Positions 1-6,687 are shown, numbered from the stretch's first letter. The stretch is 17,200 nucleotides of DNA from an uncultured Hyphomicrobiales bacterium (GCA_903891395.1 CAITEM010000315.1:1-17200), one strand, 5' to 3'. The notes: generated by a model from the letters alone, not told the origin. A program made the numbers and translations.

Positions 1-406
1 TATAGGGCGAACGCTCGGTGATCACCGAGGTGCCGGCGGCCATCACCAGTTCGACCACCTTGGCTTCGGTGGCGAGCGGGGCCACGACCATGGCGGCGGG
101 CGTCACTTCGAAGCCGGCCAGCACGCTGACCTTGTCGTTGACGATCAGTTCCTGCGCCAGGCGCTTGCTGTTGTCCGGCACGCTCGCCGAATCGCGCAAA
201 ATGATCTGGATTTTCTTGCCGGCGACGGTGTCGCCGTGTTCCTTCATGTACAGGTCGATGGCGGCCTTGATCTGCTTGCCGGTCGAGGCCTGCTGGCCGG
301 TCATGGCGATGACGAGGCCGACCTTGACGGTCTCCTGCGCTTGCGCGGCGCCGAGACCCATCGCGCTGGCGAGCAATCCAGCCGCGGCGATCTTGAAATA
401 GTTCAT
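1..406 (-). CDS. Liv-type ABC transporter periplasmic substrate-binding protein, N-terminal part (cut by left edge)
   Basis: The visible 135 codons encode a signal peptide (MNYFKIAAAGLLASAMGLG, likely cleaved after AQA near residue 23). The mature start (QETVKVGLVIAMTGQQASTG) is typical of the Peripla_BP_6/LivJ family, which captures branched-chain amino acids or other small organic acids and amides in the periplasm for an ABC importer. The family pattern continues with a helix of the AIDLYMKE type and 'AGKKIQIILRDSASVPDNSKRLAQELIVNDKVSVLAG', split here only by description. The ATG at 404-406 is preceded by a strong Shine-Dalgarno (GGGAGGG, complement of 412-418) five bases upstream. The C-terminal two thirds lie left of the window, so partner permease and ATPase genes cannot be judged. 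The family is clear; the ligand is unknown because this fold binds aromatic and amide compounds as often as leucine. Confidence 0.9.
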   Translation of the reverse strand, partial: MNYFKIAAAGLLASAMGLGAAQAQETVKVGLVIAMTGQQASTGKQIKAAIDLYMKEHGDTVAGKKIQIILRDSASVPDNSKRLAQELIVNDKVSVLAGFEVTPAAMVVAPLATEAKVVELVMAAGTSVITERSPY

Positions 407-589
407 ATGAGCCCTCCCGTTGACGTTTATTGCGCGGGACATTGCCCCAGTTTTCAACCAAAGAAAAGCGCCGCCATGTCGCGCCGCAAAGCGGTTTGAT
501 GCCCCACTGTGCTTATGGGCGCGCCAGCCAAGGGATTTTCATTCCCCGGAGTGGGCTGTGATAATCGCGGGCGATAACGCTTGCCTTAT
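407..589. other. Intergenic region upstream of the left binding-protein gene
   Basis: No credible gene is seen here; the open frames in this stretch lack coding character. It must hold the promoter of the minus-strand binding-protein gene, but I could not pick convincing -35/-10 boxes. A short imperfect inverted repeat (ATCGC-GG-GCGAT) lies near 562-575. The next segment, 590-726, is a separate palindromic repeat. Confidence 0.5.
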
Positions 590-726
590 CCCTCCCCCGC
601 AGGGGGGGGGTGGCCCGCCGAAACGAAGTGAAGGCGGGTCGGGTTGGGGGATTAGCGTAACGCATCGCGATGACCCCACCCCGCTCGCTATCGCTCGCGA
701 CCCTCCCCTTCCAGGGGAGGGTGAAG
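590..726. repeat. Rhizobiales-type palindromic intergenic repeat element
   Basis: This is a composite of short G/C-run hairpins. CCCTCCCCC pairs with the G-run at about 601-610; CCCGCC (about 614-619) pairs with GGCGGG (about 633-638); the GGGTTGGGG run near 641-650 can pair with CCCCACCCC near 673-682; and a final perfect hairpin CCCTCCCC-TTCCA-GGGGAGGG ends at 721. The layout, including the segment GCCCGCCGAAACGAAGTGAA, resembles dispersed intergenic elements I know from Bradyrhizobium and relatives. It is non-coding. It lies between the divergent left binding-protein and SRPBCC genes, so it could alter mRNA stability or act as a structural repeat. Naming the family rests on recollection, not on a search. 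Confidence 0.7.
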
Positions 727-820
727 AAGAAAAGCGATTTAGCGGGCAGGAAACGGGTGGCTGCGTCGCGCGGCGAAGCGCACACGCGGGCCACATCCTC
801 AAATCCAAAGGACCGCAACA

Positions 821-1267
821 ATGGCCAAGGCCTATTACAGCACCGTACTCGATCATGCCGCGGCCGACGTGTGGTCGGTGATCCGGCCGTTCGATCATTA
901 CGCCTGGGCCGGCGTCGTCGCGGAGACCGTCATTGAAGACGATCGCAAGGGCGATCAGGTCGGCAGCGTCCGCCGCGTGACCGTCGGCGACAAGACGCTG
1001 CGGCAGACCCTGCTCGCGCACTCGGACGCCGCGCGCTCCTACAGTTACGGCTTCGCCAGCGCGCCGCCGTTTCCGGTGACGGATTATGCCGCGACCCTTC
1101 GCGTCACGCCGGTCATCGAGTCCGGCAAAGCCTTCGTCGAGTGGTGGGCGACGTTCGATTGCGCCAGCGAAGACCGCGCCGCGATGATCGACCGTTTCGA
1201 GAACCAGGGTTTTGCGGTATGGCTCGGCGCGTTGCGGAAGTTTATGGCGACGGGACGCGCGGTCTAA
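821..1267 (+). CDS. SRPBCC (START/polyketide-cyclase-like) family protein
   Basis: The product is 148 residues, matching the usual single-domain size of Polyketide_cyc2-type SRPBCC proteins, which bind hydrophobic ligands in a helix-grip cavity. The N-terminus (MAKAYYSTVLDHAAADVWSV) has the typical first strand followed by the 'a..VW..i..f' helix. Next come 'GDQVGSVRRVTVGDKTLRQTLL' style strands, the strand 'FVEWWATFDC', and a long C-terminal helix (DRFENQGFAVWLGALRKF). The ATG at 821 has AAAGGA upstream at 807-812. No signal peptide or membrane segment is present, so it should be cytosolic. It stands alone on the plus strand, and its stop overlaps the stop of the convergent binding-protein gene. 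No catalytic residues or ligand can be assigned. Confidence 0.85.
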   Translation: MAKAYYSTVLDHAAADVWSVIRPFDHYAWAGVVAETVIEDDRKGDQVGSVRRVTVGDKTLRQTLLAHSDAARSYSYGFASAPPFPVTDYAATLRVTPVIESGKAFVEWWATFDCASEDRAAMIDRFENQGFAVWLGALRKFMATGRAV

Positions 1268-2235
1268 TTCGCCGGAACGCCCGCCGCCTTGATCACGCCG
1301 CCCCAGACTTCGGTCTCGTGCATGATGAAGGCCTTGGCTTCGGCCGGCGTGCCGCCGGCGCTGCGCAAATTGATCTTCTCGAAATGGTCTTTGGCTTCCG
1401 GGCTCGCCAGCACTTCGACGATCGCCTTGTTGAGCTTGTCGACGATCGCCGGCGGCGTTTTCGGCGGCGCGGCGATGGCGTTCCAGGTACCGGACTCGAA
1501 GCCCTTCAAGCCGGCTTCGTCGAGCGTCGGAATTTCCGGCAGCGTATCGACGCGATGCGTGGTCGCCACCGCGATAATGCGGGCGTGTCCGGATTGATGC
1601 AGTTTGATCGCGGAGGCCAGTTCCATGAAGATCATGTCGACATGGCTGGCAATGAGATCGTTGAGCGCCGGCGCCGTGCCTTTGTAGGGCACGTGTACCA
1701 ACTTGCTGCCGGTCACGGTCTCGAACAAAGCCGCGGTCAGATGAGACGTGGTGCCGATGCCCTGCGAGGCGTAATTGACTTTGCCCGGATTGGCCTTGAC
1801 GTAGGCGATCAGTTCCTGCGGCGTCTTGGCGGGAAAGTCGGGGCGCACCATCAGCACGTTGGCGATCGAGGTCATGATGGTGATCGGCACGAAATCCTTC
1901 GGATCGATGTTCATTTTCTTGTAGAGCAGCGGATTGACGGTCAGCGGCGCCGGCTGGGCGGCGAGCAGCGTGTAGCCGTCCGGCTCCGACGAGAACACAT
2001 ATTCGGCGCCGATATTGCCCGCGGCGCCGGCGCGGTTTTCCACGATCACCGGCTGGCCGAGCTTGCGGGAGAGGCCGTCGGCGACAATGCGGGCCACGGT
2101 GTCGACGCCGCCGCCGGCCGGCACGCAGACGATCAGGCGAATCGGGCGCGACGGAAAATCCGCGACGTTCTGCGCCTTCGCGCCAGGCGCTCCAGCCAAA
2201 AACAGCGCCGCAATCAGCGCGAAAAGTGTGCGCAC
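1264..2235 (-). CDS. Bug/TctC family tripartite tricarboxylate transporter substrate-binding protein
   Basis: The product is 323 residues with a signal peptide (RTLFALIAALFLAGAPGAKA, cleavage near 21). The Bug signature block PIRLIVCVPAGGGVDTVARI is followed by LGQPVIVENRAGAAGNIGAE and the PDGYTLL motif. Bug proteins are periplasmic clamshells that bind carboxylates, aromatic acids or amides, sometimes for a TctAB permease and often as orphans; no TctA or TctB gene is in the window. The start is GTG at 2233-2235. An ATG overlapping it by two bases is in another frame and stops after seven codons, while the GGGAGGA Shine-Dalgarno fits the GTG. It lies 39 nt after the amidohydrolase stop and is probably the last gene of the Rieske operon. 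The TAG stop overlaps the TAA stop of the convergent SRPBCC gene within the four bases CTAA. Confidence 0.93.
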   Translation of the reverse strand: MRTLFALIAALFLAGAPGAKAQNVADFPSRPIRLIVCVPAGGGVDTVARIVADGLSRKLGQPVIVENRAGAAGNIGAEYVFSSEPDGYTLLAAQPAPLTVNPLLYKKMNIDPKDFVPITIMTSIANVLMVRPDFPAKTPQELIAYVKANPGKVNYASQGIGTTSHLTAALFETVTGSKLVHVPYKGTAPALNDLIASHVDMIFMELASAIKLHQSGHARIIAVATTHRVDTLPEIPTLDEAGLKGFESGTWNAIAAPPKTPPAIVDKLNKAIVEVLASPEAKDHFEKINLRSAGGTPAEAKAFIMHETEVWGGVIKAAGVPAN

Positions 2236-2274
2236 ATCGTCCTCCCTGCGCCGCCGTTATCGACGGTCGTCGTT

Positions 2275-3471
2275 CTAAGCCGGCAGGGTCAGATTAAACA
2301 CCCGCATGGCGTTGCCGCCAAGGATATTGCGCTTCGCCTCTTCGGACAAGAACGGCAGGTCATAGATCGTCGAGGGCAGGTCGAAGTCCCAGTGCGGATA
2401 GTCCGACGAATACAACAGCTGGGTGTCGGCTTTGATCATGCGGAAGGTCGTCTCCAGCGCGCCCATGTCGGTCATTTCCATGGGCTGCGATGAGTAGAAC
2501 ATGTCGCGCATGTACTCGCTCGGCAGCCGCTTGAGCATGGGCGCTTCCGACGAGCGCATCATGTATTCGTTGTCGAGCCGCTGCATCATGAAAGGCAGCC
2601 AGGCAAGCCCGCTTTCGATCCACAGCACCTTGAGCTTGGGGAAGCGCTCCGGCATCCCGTTCATCAGCCAGTTGGTGATGTGCACCATGTTGAAGAACAC
2701 GAAGCCGATGGCGTGCACCGAGATGAACTTGTTCATCATGCCCATCGCCTGGTCGTTCCAGTTGTAGCCGGCGTGGAACGCGAGCGGCAGGTTCATCTCC
2801 TCGAGCAGGGCGTAGGTCTTCATATAGGCGTTGTGGTGCACCGGCCGGTGCCGCGCGCTGGTGACCATGAAGCCGTTGACGCCTTTGGCGGTGCCGAACT
2901 CCTGCACCATCTTGTAGGACGCTTCCGGGTCGTTGAACGGCAGGTACAGCATCGAGCGGATGCGCGGCTCGTGGCTCAGCACGCGCTCGACCAGCCAGCG
3001 ATTATAGGCGCGCGACAGGGCGACCTCGACTTCGACCTGCGGATGCAGGCCGAGTTGCAGCATCGGCGAGGGGAACATGACCGCAAGGTCGATGCCCATG
3101 GCATCCATCCAACGCTTGGTCAGCGTGATGTCGCGGTGCTTGCCGCCCTCGGCTTTCTCGATTTTGCGCAGCGGATAGCGCGTGACGCGGCCGCCCATGT
3201 CCTGATAGCCGACGCCGCCCGGCATCACGCCGTTGCCTTTCGACGTCGCCTGGCTCGCGCTCATGGCGAGCTGCTGGAGCACAGGGTCCTCCATGTATTC
3301 CAGGATTTCGTGAAACGACTCCAGTTCGTAGTGATGCGAGTCGACGTCGATGATCGGGAAATTCTTGTAGCTGCGTTCCTCGGCCTGCCGGGATGCGTGC
3401 GCCAGCAGCTTGGTGGTGTCGAATTCCTCGACCGCCATTTTGCGGAAATCGGAGAGGGGGAGTTCCAGCAT
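2275..3471 (-). CDS. Metal-dependent amidohydrolase (amidohydrolase_2 / ACMSD-like family)
   Basis: The product is 398 residues from the chosen ATG at 3471. This TIM-barrel family cleaves C-N, C-O or C-C bonds, often of aromatic or carboxylated substrates. Visible metal-site elements are the first-strand motif IDVDSHHYE (D42, D44, H46, H47), a mid-barrel histidine in LAFHAGYNW, the strand LWIESGLAWLP, and the late aspartate in LLYSSDYPHWD (D357). A frame-open ATG nine codons upstream (3498) was rejected: it lies inside the preceding gene, whereas the 3471 ATG follows that gene's stop by two bases and has GGGGA seven bases upstream. The short gap implies translational coupling. No signal peptide is seen, so it should be cytosolic. 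Proximity to a Rieske protein and a binding protein suggests catabolism of an imported compound; the reaction cannot be named. Confidence 0.92.
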   Translation of the reverse strand: MLELPLSDFRKMAVEEFDTTKLLAHASRQAEERSYKNFPIIDVDSHHYELESFHEILEYMEDPVLQQLAMSASQATSKGNGVMPGGVGYQDMGGRVTRYPLRKIEKAEGGKHRDITLTKRWMDAMGIDLAVMFPSPMLQLGLHPQVEVEVALSRAYNRWLVERVLSHEPRIRSMLYLPFNDPEASYKMVQEFGTAKGVNGFMVTSARHRPVHHNAYMKTYALLEEMNLPLAFHAGYNWNDQAMGMMNKFISVHAIGFVFFNMVHITNWLMNGMPERFPKLKVLWIESGLAWLPFMMQRLDNEYMMRSSEAPMLKRLPSEYMRDMFYSSQPMEMTDMGALETTFRMIKADTQLLYSSDYPHWDFDLPSTIYDLPFLSEEAKRNILGGNAMRVFNLTLPA

Positions 3472-3473
3472 TT

Positions 3474-3722
3474 TTATTTCCCCGACCAGGCTTGCCACAT
3501 GCCGAGTTCGAACACTTGCAGGTTGACGGCCTTCATCATGGCGGTGACGGTCACCATGACGTCGGTCGCGGTCGCGGCATCGGGAGCGAAGGCTGGCAGG
3601 GCGCCGTCGCGCTCTTGCGCGTGTTCCTCCGCGCGTCCGGCAAAAAGCCGGACTGCTTCCGCCAGCATGTTTTGTATCTCGGCGTCCGAAGGGCGCGCGT
3701 CGCGTTCAGCCGGCAACGACAT
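3474..3722 (-). CDS. Small unknown protein encoded between Rieske and amidohydrolase genes
   Basis: An 82-residue product with no family I recognise. The N-terminal half is acidic/helical (RPSDAEIQNMLAEAVRLFAG...), and the C-terminal half is Ala/Val/Met-rich and helical (ATDVMVTVTAMMKAVNLQVF), ending ELGMWQAWSGK. It lacks cysteine and a signal peptide. Two in-frame ATGs exist, at 3728 and 3722. GGGGAGG abuts the first with no spacing but lies six bases before the second, so I take 3722. The start overlaps the end of the Rieske gene by 17 nt, and its stop is two bases before the amidohydrolase start, so it looks translationally coupled to both. Plausible roles, by inference only, are an accessory or scaffold subunit of one of these enzymes. 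The tight packing makes a real gene likely. Confidence 0.75.
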   Translation of the reverse strand: MSLPAERDARPSDAEIQNMLAEAVRLFAGRAEEHAQERDGALPAFAPDAATATDVMVTVTAMMKAVNLQVFELGMWQAWSGK

Positions 3723-4074
3723 AGACATCCTCCCCGCGTTTCACGACTTCGAAGCTCTTCAGCTTCAGCTTGCGGTCGGCGGCGCATTCGCCGGTCTTCA
3801 GGTCGTATTCGTAGCCGTGCCACGGACAGACGAAATGGATTTCATCCTTGGAGAATTTCTGCCCGCTCCAGGTTTTGTCGGCGGCGATGACGTCTTCGAC
3901 CTTGTGCATGATGACGCCCTCGCAGGCCGGGCCGCCCTGATGCACGCACAGGTTCTCGTAGGCGTAGTATCGGCCTTGCCAGTGAAACACGCCGATCTCG
4001 GTGTCGCCGGCGCGGACGATGCGCCGCTCGCCATCGGGAAACTGCGCGATCTTGGCGACGTGAATTTCCGGCAT
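3706..4074 (-). CDS. Rieske [2Fe-2S] ferredoxin-like protein
   Basis: The product is 122 residues, in the range of Rieske-type ferredoxins that feed electrons to ring-hydroxylating or related oxygenases. Cluster ligands are visible: C43-V-H45 (CVHQGG) and C83-P-W-H86 (CPWHGYEYD). The H45-to-C83 stretch has 37 residues, longer than the roughly 16-17 of classic ferredoxins, and contains an extra cysteine (C51) and a charged segment (HKVEDVIAADKTWSGQKFSK). The ending LKSFEVVKRGEDVYV is the usual last strand. No signal peptide is seen, so it should be cytosolic. It opens the minus-strand operon with the 82-aa protein, amidohydrolase and Bug protein. No oxygenase alpha subunit or reductase is in the window, so its redox partner must be elsewhere or it acts with the amidohydrolase in an unknown way. 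Confidence 0.92.
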   Translation of the reverse strand: MPEIHVAKIAQFPDGERRIVRAGDTEIGVFHWQGRYYAYENLCVHQGGPACEGVIMHKVEDVIAADKTWSGQKFSKDEIHFVCPWHGYEYDLKTGECAADRKLKLKSFEVVKRGEDVYVVAG

Positions 4075-4117
4075 GTCGTTCGTCCGCTATCGATTTCGAT
4101 GGACAGGAAGTGGCAAA

Positions 4118-4153
4118 ACCGTAAGGTACCATACTAATAGAGTCAATTACGGT
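4118..4153. promoter_or_regulatory. Candidate MarR operator and divergent promoter region
   Basis: Perfect 7-bp inverted arms ACCGTAA (4118-4124) and TTACGGT (4147-4153) flank 22 bases that include the palindrome GGTACC (4125-4130). On the minus strand, TTGACT (complement of 4141-4146) is followed after 17 bases by TACGGT (complement of 4118-4123), a plausible -35/-10 pair for the Rieske operon that lies inside the inverted repeat. The right arm ends six bases before the MarR start. This geometry suits a MarR repressor controlling itself and the divergent operon. The repeat is seen; binding is inference. Confidence 0.5.
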
Positions 4154-4159
4154 CTGCCG

Positions 4160-4636
4160 ATGCCGATGAACGCGACAAAGCGGGCGAGAGACGCGGACGA
4201 GGTGCTCGACGGCGGCGCCGAGTCGCTCAGCATTGGTTATCTGACGCGCTATGCGCATCGCGCTTTCGTCAAGGCGCTCGCCGACGAGCTTGAGCCGCAC
4301 GGCATTCTCTCCGCGCAATGGTCGGTTCTGCGCATCCTGTGGGACATCGAAGGGCTGACACAGGTCGAACTCGCCGAGCGCATGCTGGTCGAAAAGGCGT
4401 CGCTGACGGGCGTACTGGAAAGCATGGAGCGGCGCGGCTTGATCCTGCGCGTCCGCAATGAAGACGATCGCCGCAAGATCAACATTACGCTGACGGCGCA
4501 GGGCCGCCGCCTCAAGCCGCAGCTTTTGCCCCACGCCGCCAGGATCAATCGCAAGGCCATGCGCGGCATGAGCGAGGCCGAAACCGGTCAGCTTCGCCAT
4601 TTGTTGGCCAGGCTCATTCAAAATCTCGAACGGTAA
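4160..4636 (+). CDS. MarR family transcriptional regulator
   Basis: The product is 158 residues, the normal MarR length. The winged-helix core is clear: helix-turn-helix around LTQVELAERMLVEKASLTGVLESMERRGLI, then the wing with the diagnostic N-E-D-D-R-R-K and LTAQGRRL. Flanking N- and C-terminal helices provide the dimer interface. MarR proteins usually repress adjacent operons and release DNA on binding an aromatic or other small ligand. The frame is open back to 4073, but a start there would overlap the Rieske start codon and add residues alien to the family. ATG 4160 (or 4166) begins just after the inverted repeat; no strong Shine-Dalgarno helps choose between them. The divergent arrangement suggests control of the Rieske-amidohydrolase operon. 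The ligand is unknown. Confidence 0.93.
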   Translation: MPMNATKRARDADEVLDGGAESLSIGYLTRYAHRAFVKALADELEPHGILSAQWSVLRILWDIEGLTQVELAERMLVEKASLTGVLESMERRGLILRVRNEDDRRKINITLTAQGRRLKPQLLPHAARINRKAMRGMSEAETGQLRHLLARLIQNLER

Positions 4637-4740
4637 GAACCGGCCTTCGTAAAAACTGAAGTCAGGGTTGCGCCATCCCGCATTGCCGCGCGGCAAGCCA
4701 GCGGGCAGGGTCCGCGCCTCGCGTCAGAAGGAAGCCGCCG

Positions 4741-5481
4741 TTGGACTCACTGCTCATCCTCAGCGTTACCGCGGTCGCGTTTCTGCTGGCCGGTTTCGTC
4801 AAAGGCGTCATCGGCCTCGGTCTGCCGACGGTGGCGATCGGGCTGCTCGGCATCGTCATGCTGCCGGCGCAGGCTGCGGCGATCCTGGTGGTGCCATCAC
4901 TGGTCACCAATATCTGGCAGCTCGTCACCGGTGGCGACGTGCTGCTGCTGACGCGGCGGCTGTGGCCGATGCTCATCGGCGTTTGCATCGGCACCTTCAT
5001 CGGTGCCGCGGCACTGCCGTCCAACATTCCGCAGGCGGGAACGTGGCTGGGCGTGGCGCTGGTGCTCTATGCCGGAGTCGGACTGATGAAAGTCCATTTC
5101 AAGGTGCCGCGCCGCGCCGAAACCTGGCTCGGCCTTGTCGTCGGCGTCCTGACCGGCGCCGCGACCGTCGTCACCGGCGTTTTCGTCATTCCCGGCGTGC
5201 CCTATCTCACGGCGCTCGATTTCGACCGCGACCGCATGGTGCAGGCGCTCGGCCTGTCGTTCACGGTCTCGACCATCACGCTGGCGTTGGCGCTGGCCTA
5301 TCAGGGCCAGCTTCAGGCGTCGGTCGCCTGGCCCGCGCTGGTGGCGCTCGGCGTTGCCTTGGTCGGCATGTGGCTCGGTCAAATCGTGCGCGGCATGGTC
5401 AAGCCCGAAACCTTCCGCCTGTTCTTTTTCCTCGGCCTGCTGTTGCTCGGCGCCCATCTGGCGCTGCGCGGCCTGCTGTGA
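4741..5481 (+). CDS. TSUP family (TauE/SafE) sulfite exporter-like membrane protein
   Basis: The product is 246 residues and about eight hydrophobic segments, the standard TauE/SafE (PF01925) size and layout. The first helix (LLILSVTAVAFLLAGFVKGV) runs into the family loop IGLGLPTVAIGLLG, and the repeat half begins near LGLVVGVLTGAATVVTGVFV with a matching Gly-rich loop. The family moves sulfite, sulfonates, sulfoacetate or other organic anions across the inner membrane. The start is TTG at 4741, supported by AGAAGGAAG about seven bases upstream and by the absence of any in-frame ATG before the first helix. The cyclase gene follows after 34 nt on the same strand, suggesting co-transcription. 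This pairing makes export or uptake of the cyclase's substrate or product conceivable, but that is inference. Confidence 0.9.
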   Translation: MDSLLILSVTAVAFLLAGFVKGVIGLGLPTVAIGLLGIVMLPAQAAAILVVPSLVTNIWQLVTGGDVLLLTRRLWPMLIGVCIGTFIGAAALPSNIPQAGTWLGVALVLYAGVGLMKVHFKVPRRAETWLGLVVGVLTGAATVVTGVFVIPGVPYLTALDFDRDRMVQALGLSFTVSTITLALALAYQGQLQASVAWPALVALGVALVGMWLGQIVRGMVKPETFRLFFFLGLLLLGAHLALRGLL

Positions 5482-5515
5482 TCGAGTAGCGCTCTTCCAG
5501 ACAGGACGCCTCGCC

Positions 5516-6364
5516 ATGAAAGTTGTCGATCTCTCCCATGTCATGAACGTGCATACGCCCGGCTGGGTCGGTTATGCCGGCAACAAGATGTACTACGCGC
5601 AGAATCTGCAGACCGTGCGGATCGTGGCGCAGCGTATCGACACCGCGCTGCATGTCGGCACGCATTTCGACGGCGCCATGCACGCGACCGACAACCGCAA
5701 AGGCGACATGGCGCATCTGCCGCTCGACTATCTGTGCAATCGCGGCGTCGTCGTCGATATCTCCAAGCACATGCATGACTGGGCGGTGATCACGCCGGAG
5801 ATGATCGAGGGCGCCGGCGCCGATATACGCGAGGGCGACATCCTCATTCTGCACACCGGCTGGCACAAACACTACGAGGGCCAGCCGCAGCAGGATCTGG
5901 TGAAGTACTTCTGCTACCACCCCGGCCCGAACCTCGACACGCTGCACTGGATGCTGAAGAAGAAGATCAAATGGTGGGGCATGGATACCGGCTCCTGCGA
6001 CCACGCCATGAACACCTCGATCCGCTATATGCGGCCCGATCTCGCCGAGGAGTTCACCAAGAAGCACGGCAAGACGCCGGCCGAGTTCTTCGGCACCTTC
6101 CATTACACCCACAAGAAGTCCGGCCGTCAGGTCTCGGCCGACGTGTTCCCGTTTCACAATTGGGCGTTCCAGGAAGGCTTGCTGCACGCCGAGAATATCG
6201 GCGGCGATATCGAACTGATGCTCGGCAAGCGCTGCGTCATCGGTGCCTTTCCCTGGCGCTATGAAGGCCTTGAGGGCTGCCCGTGCCGGATCGTCTGCTT
6301 CCTCGACACCGATGGCTCGGTCGAAGCAGTCGGCGACGCCGCCAAGGCGATTCTCGGACGGTAA
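5516..6364 (+). CDS. Cyclase family protein (kynurenine formamidase-like metal hydrolase)
   Basis: The product is 282 residues with the PF04199 cyclase fold. The metal-binding motif HVGTHFD...H is clear (H46, T49, H50, D52, H56), preceded by the family opening VVDLSHVMN. Later elements include GDILILHTGWHKHY, the WGMDTGSCDHAMNTS strand-loop and HAENIGGD, which carries the expected late acidic residue. Members include arylformamidase (KynB), isatin hydrolase and other amide or lactone hydrolases using a metal pair. It is about 70 residues longer than KynB; the extra lies mainly between IRYMRPDLAEEF and FPFHNWAFQEG. The frame is open further upstream inside the TSUP gene, but ATG 5516 has AGGA nine bases upstream and starts exactly at the conserved strand. 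No signal peptide is present. The substrate is unknown; an aromatic amide is a reasonable guess given its neighbours. Confidence 0.9.
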   Translation: MKVVDLSHVMNVHTPGWVGYAGNKMYYAQNLQTVRIVAQRIDTALHVGTHFDGAMHATDNRKGDMAHLPLDYLCNRGVVVDISKHMHDWAVITPEMIEGAGADIREGDILILHTGWHKHYEGQPQQDLVKYFCYHPGPNLDTLHWMLKKKIKWWGMDTGSCDHAMNTSIRYMRPDLAEEFTKKHGKTPAEFFGTFHYTHKKSGRQVSADVFPFHNWAFQEGLLHAENIGGDIELMLGKRCVIGAFPWRYEGLEGCPCRIVCFLDTDGSVEAVGDAAKAILGR

Positions 6365-6687
6365 AGTTGTTGCCGGAAAATTTTCCACGGATTTTTGTTG
6401 AGTGGTATTTTGTTATCGCCGCTGCCCTGCCGCGCGGACGGCGGAAATTTTTTGAATCTAATTTCAACGAGTTAGAAAAATAGTTCCAATGAAACGCGTC
6501 TGAAAAAAAGTTCCAATACTGTCTGCCGGACATATGCCGCCGTGCATTGCCTCCACGCTGATGAACGCTGGCCGCGAATCATTTTACTTGGGCAGGAGCC
6601 AGTAACGGTTGGGTCACCATCCTTGTCTGTTTGCGTTCGAGTTTCGGAAATTTCGAAATAGGTTCGAACGTCATTCGAGGGTTGGGA
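6365..6687. other. AT-richer intergenic region with short repeats
   Basis: There is no credible gene in these 323 bases, which are noticeably richer in A/T than the surroundings. Visible structures are a perfect palindrome GGAAAATTTTCC (6375-6386), an inverted pair GAAATT/AATTTC (6444-6449, 6460-6465), a two-copy 27-bp tandem repeat (6466-6517) listed separately, and TTCG-rich sequence near 6645-6680 just before the beta-barrel gene. It presumably contains the beta-barrel gene's promoter; I could not fix the boxes. No T-run terminator for the cyclase gene is evident. Confidence 0.5.
6466..6517. repeat. Two-copy direct repeat, 27-bp period, upstream of the beta-barrel gene
   Basis: Copies at 6466-6490 and 6493-6517 agree at about 21 of 25 positions by eye. 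Both start AACG, carry an A-run, and end in the identical nonamer AGTTCCAAT. The period is about two and a half helical turns. It lies roughly 170-220 bp before the beta-barrel start, so a regulator-binding role is possible but untested. Confidence 0.6.

Noticed and set aside
1141..2493. A 450-codon plus-strand open frame across the Bug gene and the end of the amidohydrolase gene
   Set aside because: Arg/His/Gly-rich shadow of two well-identified minus-strand genes; no domain or start signal.
2680..4137. A 485-codon plus-strand open frame antisense to the amidohydrolase-Rieske operon
   Set aside because: Covers three real genes in antisense, with composition typical of shadow frames in GC-rich DNA.
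4073..4159. N-terminal extension of the MarR gene from ATG 4073
   Set aside because: It would overlap the Rieske start codon, run through the promoter and inverted repeat, and add 29 residues not expected in MarR proteins.
6375..6386. GGAAAATTTTCC as a terminator of the cyclase gene
   Set aside because: A perfect palindrome with no loop and no T-run after it; not a plausible rho-independent terminator.
6466..6517. GGAAC-N13-CGTT twice on the minus strand, resembling EcfG general-stress promoters
   Set aside because: EcfG promoters need a spacer of about 16-17 bases, not 13, and no minus-strand gene lies downstream.
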